From an uncultured Burkholderiaceae bacterium (lineage in GTDB: Bacteria > Pseudomonadota > Gammaproteobacteria > Burkholderiales > Burkholderiaceae): a stretch of 47,059 nucleotides of DNA. Position numbers and translations under genes: made by a program. Below, one piece after another: positions 15,934 through 24,413 of the stretch (the first letter of the stretch is position 1; every line of letters starts with the position of its first letter). Location: the NCBI GenBank assembly GCA_937871985.1, contig CALMPB010000520.1, positions 1 to 47,059 on the forward strand. The letters run 5' to 3'. The notes under the pieces were generated by a model. The model had not been told where the DNA came from, did not search any database, and worked only from the letters and a program-made list of their open reading frames with translations.

Positions 15934-16911
15934 ATGAAAGCAGTGGAAATTTCCAGCCCCGGTGGGCCCGAGGTGCTGAAACTGGTCGAACGGCCCATGC
16001 CGCAGCCGGCGGCCGGAGAAGTGCTTATCAAGGTGACGGCGGCGGGCGTAAACCGCCCCGACACCTTCCAGCGTGCCGGTAATTACCCTCCTCCGCCAGG
16101 CGCTTCCGATTTGCCCGGCCTTGAAATAGCCGGCGAAATCGTCGGCGGCGATGCCGCGGCTGCGGGCTTGGCCGTGGGCGACAAGGTGTGCGCCCTGGTG
16201 GCTGGCGGGGGCTATGCCGAATATTGCGTTGCCCCGGCCTTGCAGTGCTTGCCGATTCCCAAAGGCTTGTCCGACATCGAAGCGGCGGGATTGCCGGAAA
16301 CCTATTACACCGTCTGGAGCAATGTCTTCGATCGCGGCCGGCTGGCGAAAGGCGAGGCGCTTTTGGTGCATGGCGGCGCCAGCGGCATCGGCACGACCGC
16401 CGTGCAACTGGCCACGGCCATGGGAAACACGGTCTACGCCACCGTGGGCAGCGATGAGCGTGTGCGCGCCGTCGAGCAACTGGGAGCGGTCAAGGGCATC
16501 AATTACCGCAGCCAGGACTATGTCGAAGAAATCAAGGCGCTGACCGAGGGCAAGGGCGTGGACGTGATTCTGGACATGGTTGCCGGCGACTATGTGAACC
16601 GGGATCTCAAGTGCCTGGCCGATGAGGGCCGCGTCGTCATCATCGCCCTGCTGGGCGGCCCCAAGGGCACCGTCGATTTCAACCAGGTCATGCGCCGCCG
16701 CCTCACGGTTACCGGCTCGACGCTGCGTCCGCGCCCGGTCGAGTTCAAGGGGGAGATCTCCCGTTCGCTGAAGAAGCATGTCTGGCCCTTGCTCGAGGCA
16801 GGCAAGATCAAGCCCATCGTCCATGCCACCTTCCCATTGGCTCAGGCATGCGATGCGCACGCCATGATGGAAGCGGGCGAGCAGATCGGAAAAATCATCC
16901 TCACCCTGTAG
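15934..16911 (+). CDS. qor: NAD(P)H:quinone oxidoreductase, zinc-independent MDR family
   Basis: Cytoplasmic oxidoreductase of the medium-chain dehydrogenase superfamily, PIG3/quinone reductase branch; 325 residues. The catalytic N-domain opens MKAVEISSPGGPEVLKLVER and includes AAGVNRPDTFQRAGNYPPP. The nucleotide-binding fold is marked by LLVHGGASGIGTTAVQLA. The structural and catalytic zinc cysteine sets are absent, as expected for this branch. The second of two consecutive ATGs is chosen because AGGAG lies five bases before it. In many Burkholderiales this gene sits between pnp and tpiA; here tpiA still follows but pnp is about 16 kb away. Confidence 0.9.
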   Translation: MKAVEISSPGGPEVLKLVERPMPQPAAGEVLIKVTAAGVNRPDTFQRAGNYPPPPGASDLPGLEIAGEIVGGDAAAAGLAVGDKVCALVAGGGYAEYCVAPALQCLPIPKGLSDIEAAGLPETYYTVWSNVFDRGRLAKGEALLVHGGASGIGTTAVQLATAMGNTVYATVGSDERVRAVEQLGAVKGINYRSQDYVEEIKALTEGKGVDVILDMVAGDYVNRDLKCLADEGRVVIIALLGGPKGTVDFNQVMRRRLTVTGSTLRPRPVEFKGEISRSLKKHVWPLLEAGKIKPIVHATFPLAQACDAHAMMEAGEQIGKIILTL

Positions 16912-16931
16912 CTTTTGCGGGGGCCGCTGCA

Positions 16932-16954
16932 GCGGGGGCCGCGTTGGCCCCCGC
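16932..16954. terminator. Strong hairpin after qor
   Basis: GCGGGGGCC, loop GCGTT, GGCCCCCGC: a perfect 9-bp GC stem 20 bases after the qor stop. There is no T run, so it may be a pause, a Rho-dependent end or an RNA-stability hairpin ahead of tpiA. Confidence 0.45.
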
Positions 16955-17069
16955 GATTCGTCCTGTATTAGGAGATTTACCCCTTAACACGCTACAATGC
17001 CCGGTTGTTCCGTTTTCCGGTCTTTGGCCGGGCGGGCTTGTAAAATACAGGTTTGAGGCGAAAGTTTAA

Positions 17070-17834
17070 ATGGGTGTTTCCGAATCGGGGGTTTCCGGGC
17101 CGCGCAAGCGTCTTGTCATGGGCAACTGGAAAATGCACGGCAATCTTGCCGGCAATGCTTCCTTGCTGGCAGGATTGCGCGCCGGCGCAGATGCCGTCGG
17201 CCATTGCGAGGTGGCCGTATGCGCGCCGTTTCCGTATCTTGCCCAGGTTCAGAATATTCTGCAGGGTAGTGCCATTTCGTGGGGCGCCCAGGACCTGAGC
17301 GCGCATGCGCAAGGCGCCTATACGGGTGAAGTGTCCGGCGCCATGCTTGGCGACTTCGCCTGCCGCTGGGTACTGGCAGGCCACTCCGAGCGTCGTGCGC
17401 TGCATGGTGAAACCGACCAGTTGGTGGCCGACAAGGCGGTTGCCGCATTGGCGGCGGGCCTGACTCCCGTGGTGTGCGTGGGCGAAACCCTCGACGAACA
17501 GGAAGCCGGCCGTACCGACGAAATCATCGCTCGCCAGTTGGCGCCGGTACTGGCGCTGGGCGCCCAGGCTGTCGGCCAAATCATATTGGCTTACGAACCT
17601 GTGTGGGCCATTGGCACGGGGCGTACCGCCACGCCGGATCAGGCCCAGGAAGTCCATGCCGGCATACGCGCCTTGTTGTCGGCGCTGGGTGCGCCCGGCG
17701 TGCGCGTGTTGTATGGCGGCAGCGTCAAGGCGGCCAATGCGGCCAGCCTGTTTGCCATGCCCGATATCGATGGCGCCCTGGTCGGCGGCGCATCGTTGGT
17801 GGCGGAAGAGTTCTTACGTATAGCGGCCGCATAG
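17070..17834 (+). CDS. tpiA: Triosephosphate isomerase
   Basis: Glycolytic and gluconeogenic enzyme interconverting dihydroxyacetone phosphate and glyceraldehyde 3-phosphate; 254 residues. The catalytic residues are in their standard motifs: lysine in VMGNWKMHG, histidine in LAGHSERRAL, glutamate in ILAYEPVWAIGTG, and the phosphate-binding GGSVKAANA and LVGGASL near the C-terminus. The first ~13 residues (MGVSESGVSGPRK) are a poorly conserved lead-in; GAGG lies about 12 bases before the ATG. secG follows after 16 bases, the usual pairing in betaproteobacteria. Confidence 0.97.
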   Translation: MGVSESGVSGPRKRLVMGNWKMHGNLAGNASLLAGLRAGADAVGHCEVAVCAPFPYLAQVQNILQGSAISWGAQDLSAHAQGAYTGEVSGAMLGDFACRWVLAGHSERRALHGETDQLVADKAVAALAAGLTPVVCVGETLDEQEAGRTDEIIARQLAPVLALGAQAVGQIILAYEPVWAIGTGRTATPDQAQEVHAGIRALLSALGAPGVRVLYGGSVKAANAASLFAMPDIDGALVGGASLVAEEFLRIAAA

Positions 17835-17850
17835 GCTTCGGAGTTTTTAA

Positions 17851-18342
17851 ATGCATTGGTTGACATCTGTCCTGCTGGCGATTCAGGTTATTTCCTCGCT
17901 AAGTATCATCGTGCTCGTGCTGTTGCAACAAGGCCAGGGCGCCGACATGGGCTCTTCGTTCGGCAGCGGCTCGGCCGGCAGCCTGTTTGGCGCCAGCGGC
18001 GCGGCCAACTTCCTGTCGCGTACCACCAAGTGGGCCGCCATCATCTTTTTCGCTTCGACCATCGGGCTGGCTTATGTTTCCCATCATACGACCAACTCCA
18101 TCCTCGACGGCGGCATCATGCAGGGCTTCAAAGAGCAGCCCGCAGCGCCTGCGCCGGTAGCCCCTCAAGGCTCCGCCGTGCCTTCCGTGCCGGGCAGCGC
18201 ACCGGCGCCCGCCGACAAACCTGCGGCAAATGCTTCCAGCGCCGTTCCCTCGGTGCCTTCGGCATCTTCAGCCGAGCAGGCCGCGAAGGCCCCGGCTTCC
18301 AAGCCCGCCGACGCCGGCAGCGCTCCCGCCGCCTCCAAGTAA
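17851..18342 (+). CDS. secG: Protein translocase subunit SecG
   Basis: Small inner-membrane subunit of the SecYEG translocon. The first ~85 residues match SecG: helix one (LTSVLLAIQVISSLSIIVLVLLQQ), the conserved GQGADMGSSFGSGSAGSLFGASG loop, and helix two (WAAIIFFASTIGLAYVS). About 70 residues of Ala/Pro/Ser-rich tail follow (PAPVAPQGSAVPSVPGSAPA), likely disordered and lengthening the protein to 163 residues compared with ~110 in E. coli. CGGAG lies upstream of the ATG. It is probably cotranscribed with tpiA; tRNA-Leu(GAG) follows downstream. Confidence 0.95.
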   Translation: MHWLTSVLLAIQVISSLSIIVLVLLQQGQGADMGSSFGSGSAGSLFGASGAANFLSRTTKWAAIIFFASTIGLAYVSHHTTNSILDGGIMQGFKEQPAAPAPVAPQGSAVPSVPGSAPAPADKPAANASSAVPSVPSASSAEQAAKAPASKPADAGSAPAASK

Positions 18343-18350
18343 AAATCACC

Positions 18351-18389
18351 TCCGCATTGGCCGCTCATATTGGTGGCGGCCAATGCGGA
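18351..18389. repeat. 14-bp perfect inverted repeat after secG
   Basis: TCCGCATTGGCCGC (18351-18364), an 11-base loop, then its exact complement GCGGCCAATGCGGA (18376-18389), eight bases after the secG stop. A small GGCGC-GAA-GCGCC hairpin follows. There is no T run. It may end or stabilise the tpiA-secG transcript. The remaining 180 bases to the tRNA contain a TAGAAT box at 18495-18500, a possible -10 for the tRNA gene. Confidence 0.6.
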
Positions 18390-18572
18390 TGGCGCGAAGC
18401 GCCTTCCCGCCATAGCCGTGCAGCGGCATGCTGGCAGGAGAAAGGCGCAGCTTGAATTAAAGCAGGTGGTTGAAATGCCTTGCAAAATTCATGCTAGAAT
18501 ATCGCTCTTTGCTGTGGCGCAGGTTGCAAACAAGCAGGTTGGCGGCGCGGCAAAAAAGTTTTGTATGGTACA

Positions 18573-18657
18573 GCCGACGTGGTGGAATTGGTAGACACGC
18601 TATCTTGAGGGGGTAGTGGCGAGAGCTGTGCGAGTTCGAGTCTCGCCGTCGGCACCA
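18573..18657 (+). tRNA. tRNA-Leu (GAG)
   Basis: Reads GCCGACGTGGTGGAATTGG and ends GCCGTCGGCACCA: 85 bases with perfect acceptor GCCGACG/CGTCGGC, a class II variable arm, T-arm CGAGTTCGAGTCTCG and encoded CCA. The anticodon loop CTTGAGG gives GAG. In related genomes this tRNA lies between secG and nuoA; here nuoA is about 18 kb away on the other strand. Confidence 0.95.
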
Positions 18658-18672
18658 GTAAACAGAACTGTA

Positions 18673-18702
18673 AAAAAATCGCCCGTCAGGGCGATTTTTT
18701 TT
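18673..18702 (+). terminator. Intrinsic terminator of tRNA-Leu (GAG)
   Basis: AAAAAATCGCCC, loop GTCA, GGGCGATTTTTTTT: a strong stem with a T run, 15 bases after the tRNA CCA end. Confidence 0.9.
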
Positions 18703-18755
18703 AGTCTCGAATTTCTGTACACCCAATCCACACCCCAAGGCGATACATCTAAAAA

Positions 18756-18762
18756 CTGTCAT
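18756..18762 (+). promoter_or_regulatory. Possible Pho half-box upstream of phoX
   Basis: CTGTCAT is exactly the 7-base unit of a PhoB box, 48 bases before the phosphatase start. The expected second copy 11 bases to either side is poor (2-3 of 7 matches), so this is at best half a site. Confidence 0.25.
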
Positions 18763-18810
18763 GATTGCCTCCTACGATAGGCGTTAAGTCCATATCCACA
18801 GGAAGAAACC

Positions 18811-20772
18811 ATGCAGGATCAGCACCATCCATCGCGCCGCAGAGCGTTGAAATTTCTTGCGGGCGCGCCGATGCTGCCCCTTGCCTTGAGCGCCGTGGGC
18901 ATATTGGCAAAGCCCGGCACGGCGGGCGCCGCCGGAAGGAAAGCCGGCTATGTCTCGGCGCAATTCATCGGCATGCCCGCCCCTTCACTGGACAATCCGG
19001 CGGCCATGGCCACGACATCGGTCGGATCGACGCTGAAGATCCGCTACAGCGACGGCGGCACGCACGATGTGAAGCTGGCCTACAACCCCTTCTTCAATAC
19101 CGGCGACATGGTGCCGGACGGCAAGGGAGGCAGCATCCTGGCGGGCGGTTACCTCGACATCGACGGCCGGCCCATTATCGACAGATCGGTGCCGGGCAAA
19201 GAACGCCCGTTTTTCTCGGATTGCCCCGACGGCACGTCGCTGCTGGCCCTCGAAAACGCCAAAGTCGGCGGCATAAAAGGCAAGCCGGTCTTCGCCGTCG
19301 TCCAGTTCGAATACCTGAGCCGGAACCAGAAAGGCGACGATATGTACGGCACCATGCCCTCGCCGGTGGCCGTGCTGACGCTGGACCAGGACCCGGCCAC
19401 CGGCCATCTGAGCCTGGTGCAATACAGAACCGTGGACACATCGGAAGCGCACGGGCTTTGGATTACCTGCGGCGCCAGCCTATCGCCCTGGAACACGCAC
19501 CTGTCCAGCGAAGAATACGAGCCCGATGCACTGGCCATCGACAACAACAAACAGTTTCGCGCATTCAGCCAGAACCTTTATGCCGACCCGGCCAAGGCCA
19601 ATCCCTACCACTATGGACACATGCCCGAAATCACCGTGCATCCCGACGGCACGGGCACCGTCAAGAAGCACTACTGTCTGGGCCGAATTTCGCATGAGCT
19701 GATCCAGGTCATGCCCGATAGCCGCACCGCGCTGATGGGAGATGACGCCACCAACGGCGGCCTGTTCATGTTCATCGCCGACAAGTCCGCCGATCTTTCC
19801 GCCGGCACGCTTTACGCCGCCAAATGGCGCCAGACCAGCGGCGACGGCCCTGGCTCCGCCAATCTAAGCTGGATCAAGCTGGGCCATGCCACGAGCGCCG
19901 AAATACAGGCCCTGGCCGATAAACTGAAAATCGACGATATTGCCGAAGTGCGCACCAAGGATCCGCAAGACCCCAGCTTCACCCACATCCCCTACTCGGG
20001 AAAAACCAACTGGATCAAGCTGAAGCCCGGCATGGAGAAAGCCGCGGCCTTCCTGGAAACCCACCGGTATGCGGCGCTGAAAGGAGCCAGCATGGGCTTT
20101 ACGAAAATGGAAGGCACGACTGTCAATGCCCCCGATAAAATCGCCTATTCGGCCATGTCGTACATCAACGCCTCGATGCTGAACGGATCCGGCGATATCA
20201 AGGTGCAAGGCCCTGAAGCCGGCGCAGTCTATGCGCTGAACCTGAAAGGCGGCCAGCAAGACGCCGACGGCCAGCCCATCGACAGCGACTGGGTGCCGGT
20301 GGACATGGCGGCCCCCGCCGCGCTGATCGGCAAGATGCTGGATACGCCGGACGCCCTGGGCAACCTGGCCGACCCCGACAGAATCGCCAACCCCGACAAC
20401 ATCAAGTTTTCGGAAAAGCTGCGCACCTTGTTCATCGGCGAAGACACCGGCCTGCACGTCAACAATTTCCTGTGGGCCTACAACGTGGACACCCGGCAAC
20501 TGGCGCGCATCCTTTCCACCCCGGCGGGCGCCGAAGCGACCGGCCTGCATGCCGTGGATGAAATCAACGGCTGGACCTACATAATGAGCAACTTCCAGCA
20601 CGCCGGCGACTGGAAGCTGAAAAAAGACAAGGAAAGCGGGAAGATCAAGGGCGGCCCGCACGCCGTGGTGCACGACAAACTGGATCCCTTGATCGACGCC
20701 AACTACAAGGGCAAGTTCGCGGCCTCGGTGGGATATTTGACGGGGGTATTGCTGGCGAGCAAACAGGCCTGA
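18811..20772 (+). CDS. phoX: PhoX-family alkaline phosphatase (DUF839), Tat-exported
   Basis: Secreted phosphatase of 653 residues. The N-terminus has a twin-arginine signal (SRRRALKFLAG, residues 8-18) followed by a hydrophobic stretch, so export is probably in folded form with metals bound. The PhoX signature region GLWITCGASLSPWNTHLSSEEY contains C220 and a glutamate pair at 234-235, matching the cysteine and acidic ligands of the iron-calcium centre described for this family. AGGAAGAAACC precedes the ATG. It is a single-gene unit converging on the mandelate racemase gene. Hydrolysis of phosphate monoesters under phosphate limitation is the family role; the upstream Pho half-site gives only slight support. 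Confidence 0.85.
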   Translation: MQDQHHPSRRRALKFLAGAPMLPLALSAVGILAKPGTAGAAGRKAGYVSAQFIGMPAPSLDNPAAMATTSVGSTLKIRYSDGGTHDVKLAYNPFFNTGDMVPDGKGGSILAGGYLDIDGRPIIDRSVPGKERPFFSDCPDGTSLLALENAKVGGIKGKPVFAVVQFEYLSRNQKGDDMYGTMPSPVAVLTLDQDPATGHLSLVQYRTVDTSEAHGLWITCGASLSPWNTHLSSEEYEPDALAIDNNKQFRAFSQNLYADPAKANPYHYGHMPEITVHPDGTGTVKKHYCLGRISHELIQVMPDSRTALMGDDATNGGLFMFIADKSADLSAGTLYAAKWRQTSGDGPGSANLSWIKLGHATSAEIQALADKLKIDDIAEVRTKDPQDPSFTHIPYSGKTNWIKLKPGMEKAAAFLETHRYAALKGASMGFTKMEGTTVNAPDKIAYSAMSYINASMLNGSGDIKVQGPEAGAVYALNLKGGQQDADGQPIDSDWVPVDMAAPAALIGKMLDTPDALGNLADPDRIANPDNIKFSEKLRTLFIGEDTGLHVNNFLWAYNVDTRQLARILSTPAGAEATGLHAVDEINGWTYIMSNFQHAGDWKLKKDKESGKIKGGPHAVVHDKLDPLIDANYKGKFAASVGYLTGVLLASKQA

Positions 20773-20789
20773 CCGAACATGGCCGCCTG

Positions 20790-20821
20790 CCCGCTTGACC
20801 GTGCCGGCAGGGTCGAGCGGG
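20790..20821. terminator. Bidirectional hairpin between phoX and mdlA
   Basis: CCCGCTTGACC pairs with GGTCGAGCGGG (10-11 bp with one wobble) around a ten-base loop, between two convergent stop codons. It has no long T run on either side but is well placed to end both transcripts. Confidence 0.5.
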
Positions 20822-20830
20822 TGTTTGCCA

Positions 20831-21910
20831 TCAAATCGAGAAACGCTCGACCGCTTCCTCGTTCCACTCGATACCTGCTCCAGGACGTTCAGGGATGACC
20901 GCCTTACCGTCCACGTAGACCAATGGTTCCCGCAACACAGCATCCGCCAGTCCCATTTTTTCCAACCAGTGGGCGGTAGGGGTTACCGCCATCAGGTGGA
21001 CGCTGAACTCCTCGAAAATATGAGCGGACATGGGGATCTGATATGTCGCGGCCAACGCGCTAGCCCTCAACCATCCGCTAACCCCGCCGATTTTCATGGC
21101 ATCGGGCATAACGAGATCGGCCGCACCGGCGACAATCGCTTTATGCATATCGTCAACGCTAAACCAGTTCTCCCCAAGTTGAATGGGTGTCGTCAACGAC
21201 TGGCGAAGCTGGGCAAAGCCTGCATAGTTTTCTTGCAAAACAGGCTCTTCCAGCCACGCAAGCCTGAACTCCTCGAGCGCCCGGCCCCGCCGAATGGCCT
21301 CGGGCACCGATAGCGCCTGATTGAGATCGACCATGAGTTCAACATCGTCCCCGATCACCTTGCGGATCAATGCAACGCTGGCGACATCTTCACGAACCGT
21401 TGCGTGCCCGATTTTGATTTTGATGGCGCGCAAACCTTCGCTGACGGCCTTCTCCGCGCGTTGCGGGCCGATTACCGGGCCGTCCATGCTATGACTGTCG
21501 TAAGCCGGAATGGGCTTTCGCATGCCACCAAGCAATTGCACCAAAGGGACGTCGCGAGACTTGGCCAAGGCATCCCAGGCAGCCATATCAATCGCCGCGC
21601 AGGCTATTTTTACAACACCGGTATTACCCAATAAACGAAAGCGAGCCTGCAATAGCTGCTCGAGGTCATAGGGCGCAACCTCCTGGCCAACCAATATCGG
21701 CTGCAAGGCGTTGAGCATTTCTCGAACCGGCTTGAGCGCCAGCGGCGTATACGTAAACACATAGGATCTGCCGACTATTCCCTGATTGGTTTCCAGATCG
21801 AACAGAACCAAGGGCGAGGTATCCACAACCCCCACAGCAGTGCGCACTGGATAAGTCAGCGGAACATTCACGGCGCGCGCACGAATCGCAGTAATACACA
21901 GGTCAGACAT
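20831..21910 (-). CDS. mdlA: Mandelate racemase
   Basis: Enolase-superfamily enzyme interconverting (R)- and (S)-mandelate; 359 residues, the same length I recall for the Pseudomonas putida enzyme. The catalytic and metal residues fall at the classical numbers: K164 and K166 (KIKIG), D195, E221, E247, D270, H297 and E317. The mobile 20s loop (NVPLTYPVRTAVGVV) and substrate-pocket F52/Y54 are also present, which separates it from other superfamily members. AGGA lies eight bases before the ATG. It is the last gene of the operon with the LIV-type importer, the flavin dehydrogenase and the ketoacid ferredoxin oxidoreductase. A related aryl 2-hydroxy acid as the true substrate remains possible. 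Confidence 0.9.
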   Translation of the reverse strand: MSDLCITAIRARAVNVPLTYPVRTAVGVVDTSPLVLFDLETNQGIVGRSYVFTYTPLALKPVREMLNALQPILVGQEVAPYDLEQLLQARFRLLGNTGVVKIACAAIDMAAWDALAKSRDVPLVQLLGGMRKPIPAYDSHSMDGPVIGPQRAEKAVSEGLRAIKIKIGHATVREDVASVALIRKVIGDDVELMVDLNQALSVPEAIRRGRALEEFRLAWLEEPVLQENYAGFAQLRQSLTTPIQLGENWFSVDDMHKAIVAGAADLVMPDAMKIGGVSGWLRASALAATYQIPMSAHIFEEFSVHLMAVTPTAHWLEKMGLADAVLREPLVYVDGKAVIPERPGAGIEWNEEAVERFSI

Positions 21911-21965
21911 AAGCGAATCCTATATGGGAACGATACGGAAATTAGTGCCAGGCACTTTAAAACCC

Positions 21966-22709
21966 TTACATGCCCAGGTAGGCCTGCTGGACTTTATCGT
22001 CCTGTATAAGCTGGGCTCCCGGGCCTTCGACAGTTATTTTGCCAGTCTCCAGCACATAAGCATAATCGGCAATCGAAAGTGCGGCCTGGGCATTTTGCTC
22101 TACCAACAGTATTGGAATGCCTTCGTTTTTCAACGAATCTATCACCTCGAAAATCTCTTGAACCAACAGCGGCGCCAGACCCATGGAGGGCTCATCCAGC
22201 AGCAGGACCTTGGGCCGGGCCATTAAAGCTCGTGCGATGGCGAGCATTTGCTGCTGCCCGCCCGATAAGGTTCCCGCCGCCAAACGGCGCTTTTGCCTCA
22301 AGATGGGGAAAAGCGCATACATGCGCTCGAGATCGGCGTCACGCCCGTCGTCCCGTCTTGTATAAGCTCCTAGCCGCAGATTATCTTCAACGCTAAGCGG
22401 CGCAAACACTTGCCGGCCTTCGGGCACTTGACTGATTCCCGCTGCCACCCGCCAGTCGGGAGTCCTAGAGGTGATCTCCTTGCCAAAAAGCGAGATCGTT
22501 CCGCTTGCAGGAGCTATCAACCCCGAAATGCTTTTCAGCAATGTGGTCTTACCCGCGCCATTGGCCCCGACCAAAGATACCAGTTGGCCGGCACCCACCT
22601 TGATGTCCAGACCATGCAGAACCTGAATCCGGCCGTAGGCAACCACAAGGTTTTTTACGCCAAGAACGGGTTGCGCCCCATCTTCGATGTTTGTATTCGA
22701 GCTCGTCAT
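21966..22709 (-). CDS. livF: LIV-type ABC transporter ATPase (LivF-like)
   Basis: Cytoplasmic ATPase of a branched-chain amino acid-type (HAAT) importer, 247 residues. Walker A is GANGAGKTT, the signature LSGGQQQ, Walker B VLLLDEPSMGLAP, with the switch histidine position occupied as usual in LivF proteins (ILLVEQNA). The ATG at 22709 is chosen because GAGGAAACA directly precedes it; the frame stays open to 22787, inside livG. It lies seven bases after livG and is followed by mdlA. Given the enzymes in the operon, the importer more likely carries an aromatic 2-hydroxy or 2-keto acid than leucine. Confidence 0.93.
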   Translation of the reverse strand: MTSSNTNIEDGAQPVLGVKNLVVAYGRIQVLHGLDIKVGAGQLVSLVGANGAGKTTLLKSISGLIAPASGTISLFGKEITSRTPDWRVAAGISQVPEGRQVFAPLSVEDNLRLGAYTRRDDGRDADLERMYALFPILRQKRRLAAGTLSGGQQQMLAIARALMARPKVLLLDEPSMGLAPLLVQEIFEVIDSLKNEGIPILLVEQNAQAALSIADYAYVLETGKITVEGPGAQLIQDDKVQQAYLGM

Positions 22710-22716
22710 TGTTTCC

Positions 22717-23475
22717 TCACCCTGCCGTAGCGCCCAGATAAGCGGAAATAACCGCCGGGTTCTGACGCACTTCAAGCACGGTACCACTCGCCAACTTGGT
22801 TCCGTAGTTAAGCACCGTCACGTGGTCGGATATGTTCATGACCATTTTCATGTCATGTTCAACCAGCACCACGGTAAGGCCCGATCCTGCAATTTTTTTT
22901 ATCAGATCGCTGATTTCGCCGGTTTCAGTATGGTTCAGTCCGGCGGCGGGTTCATCGAGAAGCAATATTTTCGGCTTGACGGCCAAGGCCCGCGCGATTT
23001 CGAGCCGCTTCAGCGCGCCAAAAGACATTTGCGATGCGTGCGCATCCCGATATTGCCCGACCCCCGCGAACTCCATGAAGCCATAGGCTTCTTCGCGACA
23101 CTCCGCATCCTTCCGGGCGAGGGCCCGCAGATTGGCCATTCCTGCCAAAATGCCGTGATTGAGCCTAAGATGCGCACCCAGCATCACATTCTCGCAAGCC
23201 GACATATTCATGCAAATCTGCAAATTCTGAAATGTGCGGCTCATGCCGAGTCCGGCCAGTTGGTCGGGCCTCTTCCCGGTCACGTCCTTTCCGTTGAACA
23301 GAATCTGCCCGGACGTGGGAACATAGACGCCGGTGATCAGGTTGAACAAAGTCGTTTTACCGGCCCCGTTGGGGCCGATCACGGAATGGATGGTTCCCGG
23401 GGCCACCTCAAAGCTTATATCGTCGACGGCCTTTACACCGCCAAACGACCTGGAAAGATTCTTTATCTCCAACAT
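22717..23475 (-). CDS. livG: LIV-type ABC transporter ATPase (LivG-like)
   Basis: Second ATPase subunit of the same importer, 252 residues. Walker A is GPNGAGKTT, followed by FNLITGVY and the LivG-typical GLGMSRTFQNLQICMNMSA. The signature region reads MSFGALKRLEIARAL and Walker B ILLLDEPAAGLNHTE; the switch motif is VVLVEHDMKMV. The stop of livM is two bases upstream of its ATG, so translation is likely coupled. It pairs with LivF to power import through LivH/LivM. Confidence 0.93.
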   Translation of the reverse strand: MLEIKNLSRSFGGVKAVDDISFEVAPGTIHSVIGPNGAGKTTLFNLITGVYVPTSGQILFNGKDVTGKRPDQLAGLGMSRTFQNLQICMNMSACENVMLGAHLRLNHGILAGMANLRALARKDAECREEAYGFMEFAGVGQYRDAHASQMSFGALKRLEIARALAVKPKILLLDEPAAGLNHTETGEISDLIKKIAGSGLTVVLVEHDMKMVMNISDHVTVLNYGTKLASGTVLEVRQNPAVISAYLGATAG

Positions 23476-23477
23476 GC

Positions 23478-24413
23478 CTAGCCCTTCCTCTTTCCAAAAT
23501 GCTGTGCAAGTGTAGGAACGATTCCTTTAGGCATGAAGATCACAGTCAGCATCAATGCCAAACCAAAGAAAAGCATTTCATACCCCTCAAACCCGCCAAA
23601 TACTTGAGGCAGGCCAACAACCAGGCAAGCCCCGAGAACGACGCCATAGGTGGATGCCATGCCTCCTATGACCACCATGGTCGCGAGCTCGATCGAGGGC
23701 ATGAAGCCGGCCAGGCCTGGCGTAATGAAATTGTTGTAATGCGCGGTAAGGCTTCCTGCGATGCTGGCAAAAACCGCGGACAATACGAACACCCGGACTT
23801 TAAAGGACGCTACGTTGACCCCCATGACCGACGCCGCAACCTCCGAACCATGCAACGCGCGCAAAGCCCGGCCCGCGGGGGAGGAAAACAGGTTCAGGGA
23901 AATGACAATGGCGATTATCAGCAGGCAGGCGACCGCGACATACCAGGCCATCTCGCCTTCCAGCAGCCAGCCGCCTATTTGCATGGGCCCGACTGACATG
24001 CCGTCGGGCCCTCCCGTCCATGCAACTTCGTTGATAAGCACCATGTTGACAATAATGCCCATTCCCAGGGTAGCCATGGTAAGAGTATGGTCGCGCAAAC
24101 GAAGAATTGGCTTGGCCACGATATAAGCCAAAACAGCGACGCCCGCAGCGCCTGCGACAAGCGCGGCCAGCGGAGGCCAGCCAAAATGGCTGGTAGCGAT
24201 TCCACTTGCGTAAGCACCCAGGGCGACGAATGCGGCATGGCCAATACTGACCTGGCCGGCAAACCCCATAAGCAGGTTCAAGCCTATGGCCACAATGGCG
24301 GCCAAGCCAATACGGATGGCAACGTCGATAACGTAACCATTGGAAAAAGTAATCGGCAGCAGCACCAAGACAAGAACGGCAATCAATACAGAAGGGCGAA
24401 TAATGGCTTTCAT
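23478..24413 (-). CDS. livM: LIV-type ABC transporter permease (LivM-like)
   Basis: Inner-membrane permease of 311 residues with eight to nine hydrophobic helices. The LivM landmarks are present: IGLNLLMGFAGQVSIGHAAF, LRLRDHTLTMATLGMG, and the coupling region RALRALHGSEVAASVMGVNV, followed by FSSPAGRALR-type loops. Its ATG overlaps the livH stop in ATGA, indicating coupled translation of the two permeases. Confidence 0.93.
   Translation of the reverse strand: MKAIIRPSVLIAVLVLVLLPITFSNGYVIDVAIRIGLAAIVAIGLNLLMGFAGQVSIGHAAFVALGAYASGIATSHFGWPPLAALVAGAAGVAVLAYIVAKPILRLRDHTLTMATLGMGIIVNMVLINEVAWTGGPDGMSVGPMQIGGWLLEGEMAWYVAVACLLIIAIVISLNLFSSPAGRALRALHGSEVAASVMGVNVASFKVRVFVLSAVFASIAGSLTAHYNNFITPGLAGFMPSIELATMVVIGGMASTYGVVLGACLVVGLPQVFGGFEGYEMLFFGLALMLTVIFMPKGIVPTLAQHFGKRKG

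Noticed and set aside
18745..18773. Full PhoB box upstream of phoX
   Set aside because: Only the single CTGTCAT unit matches; the flanking 7-base units at the required spacing match 2-3 of 7 positions.
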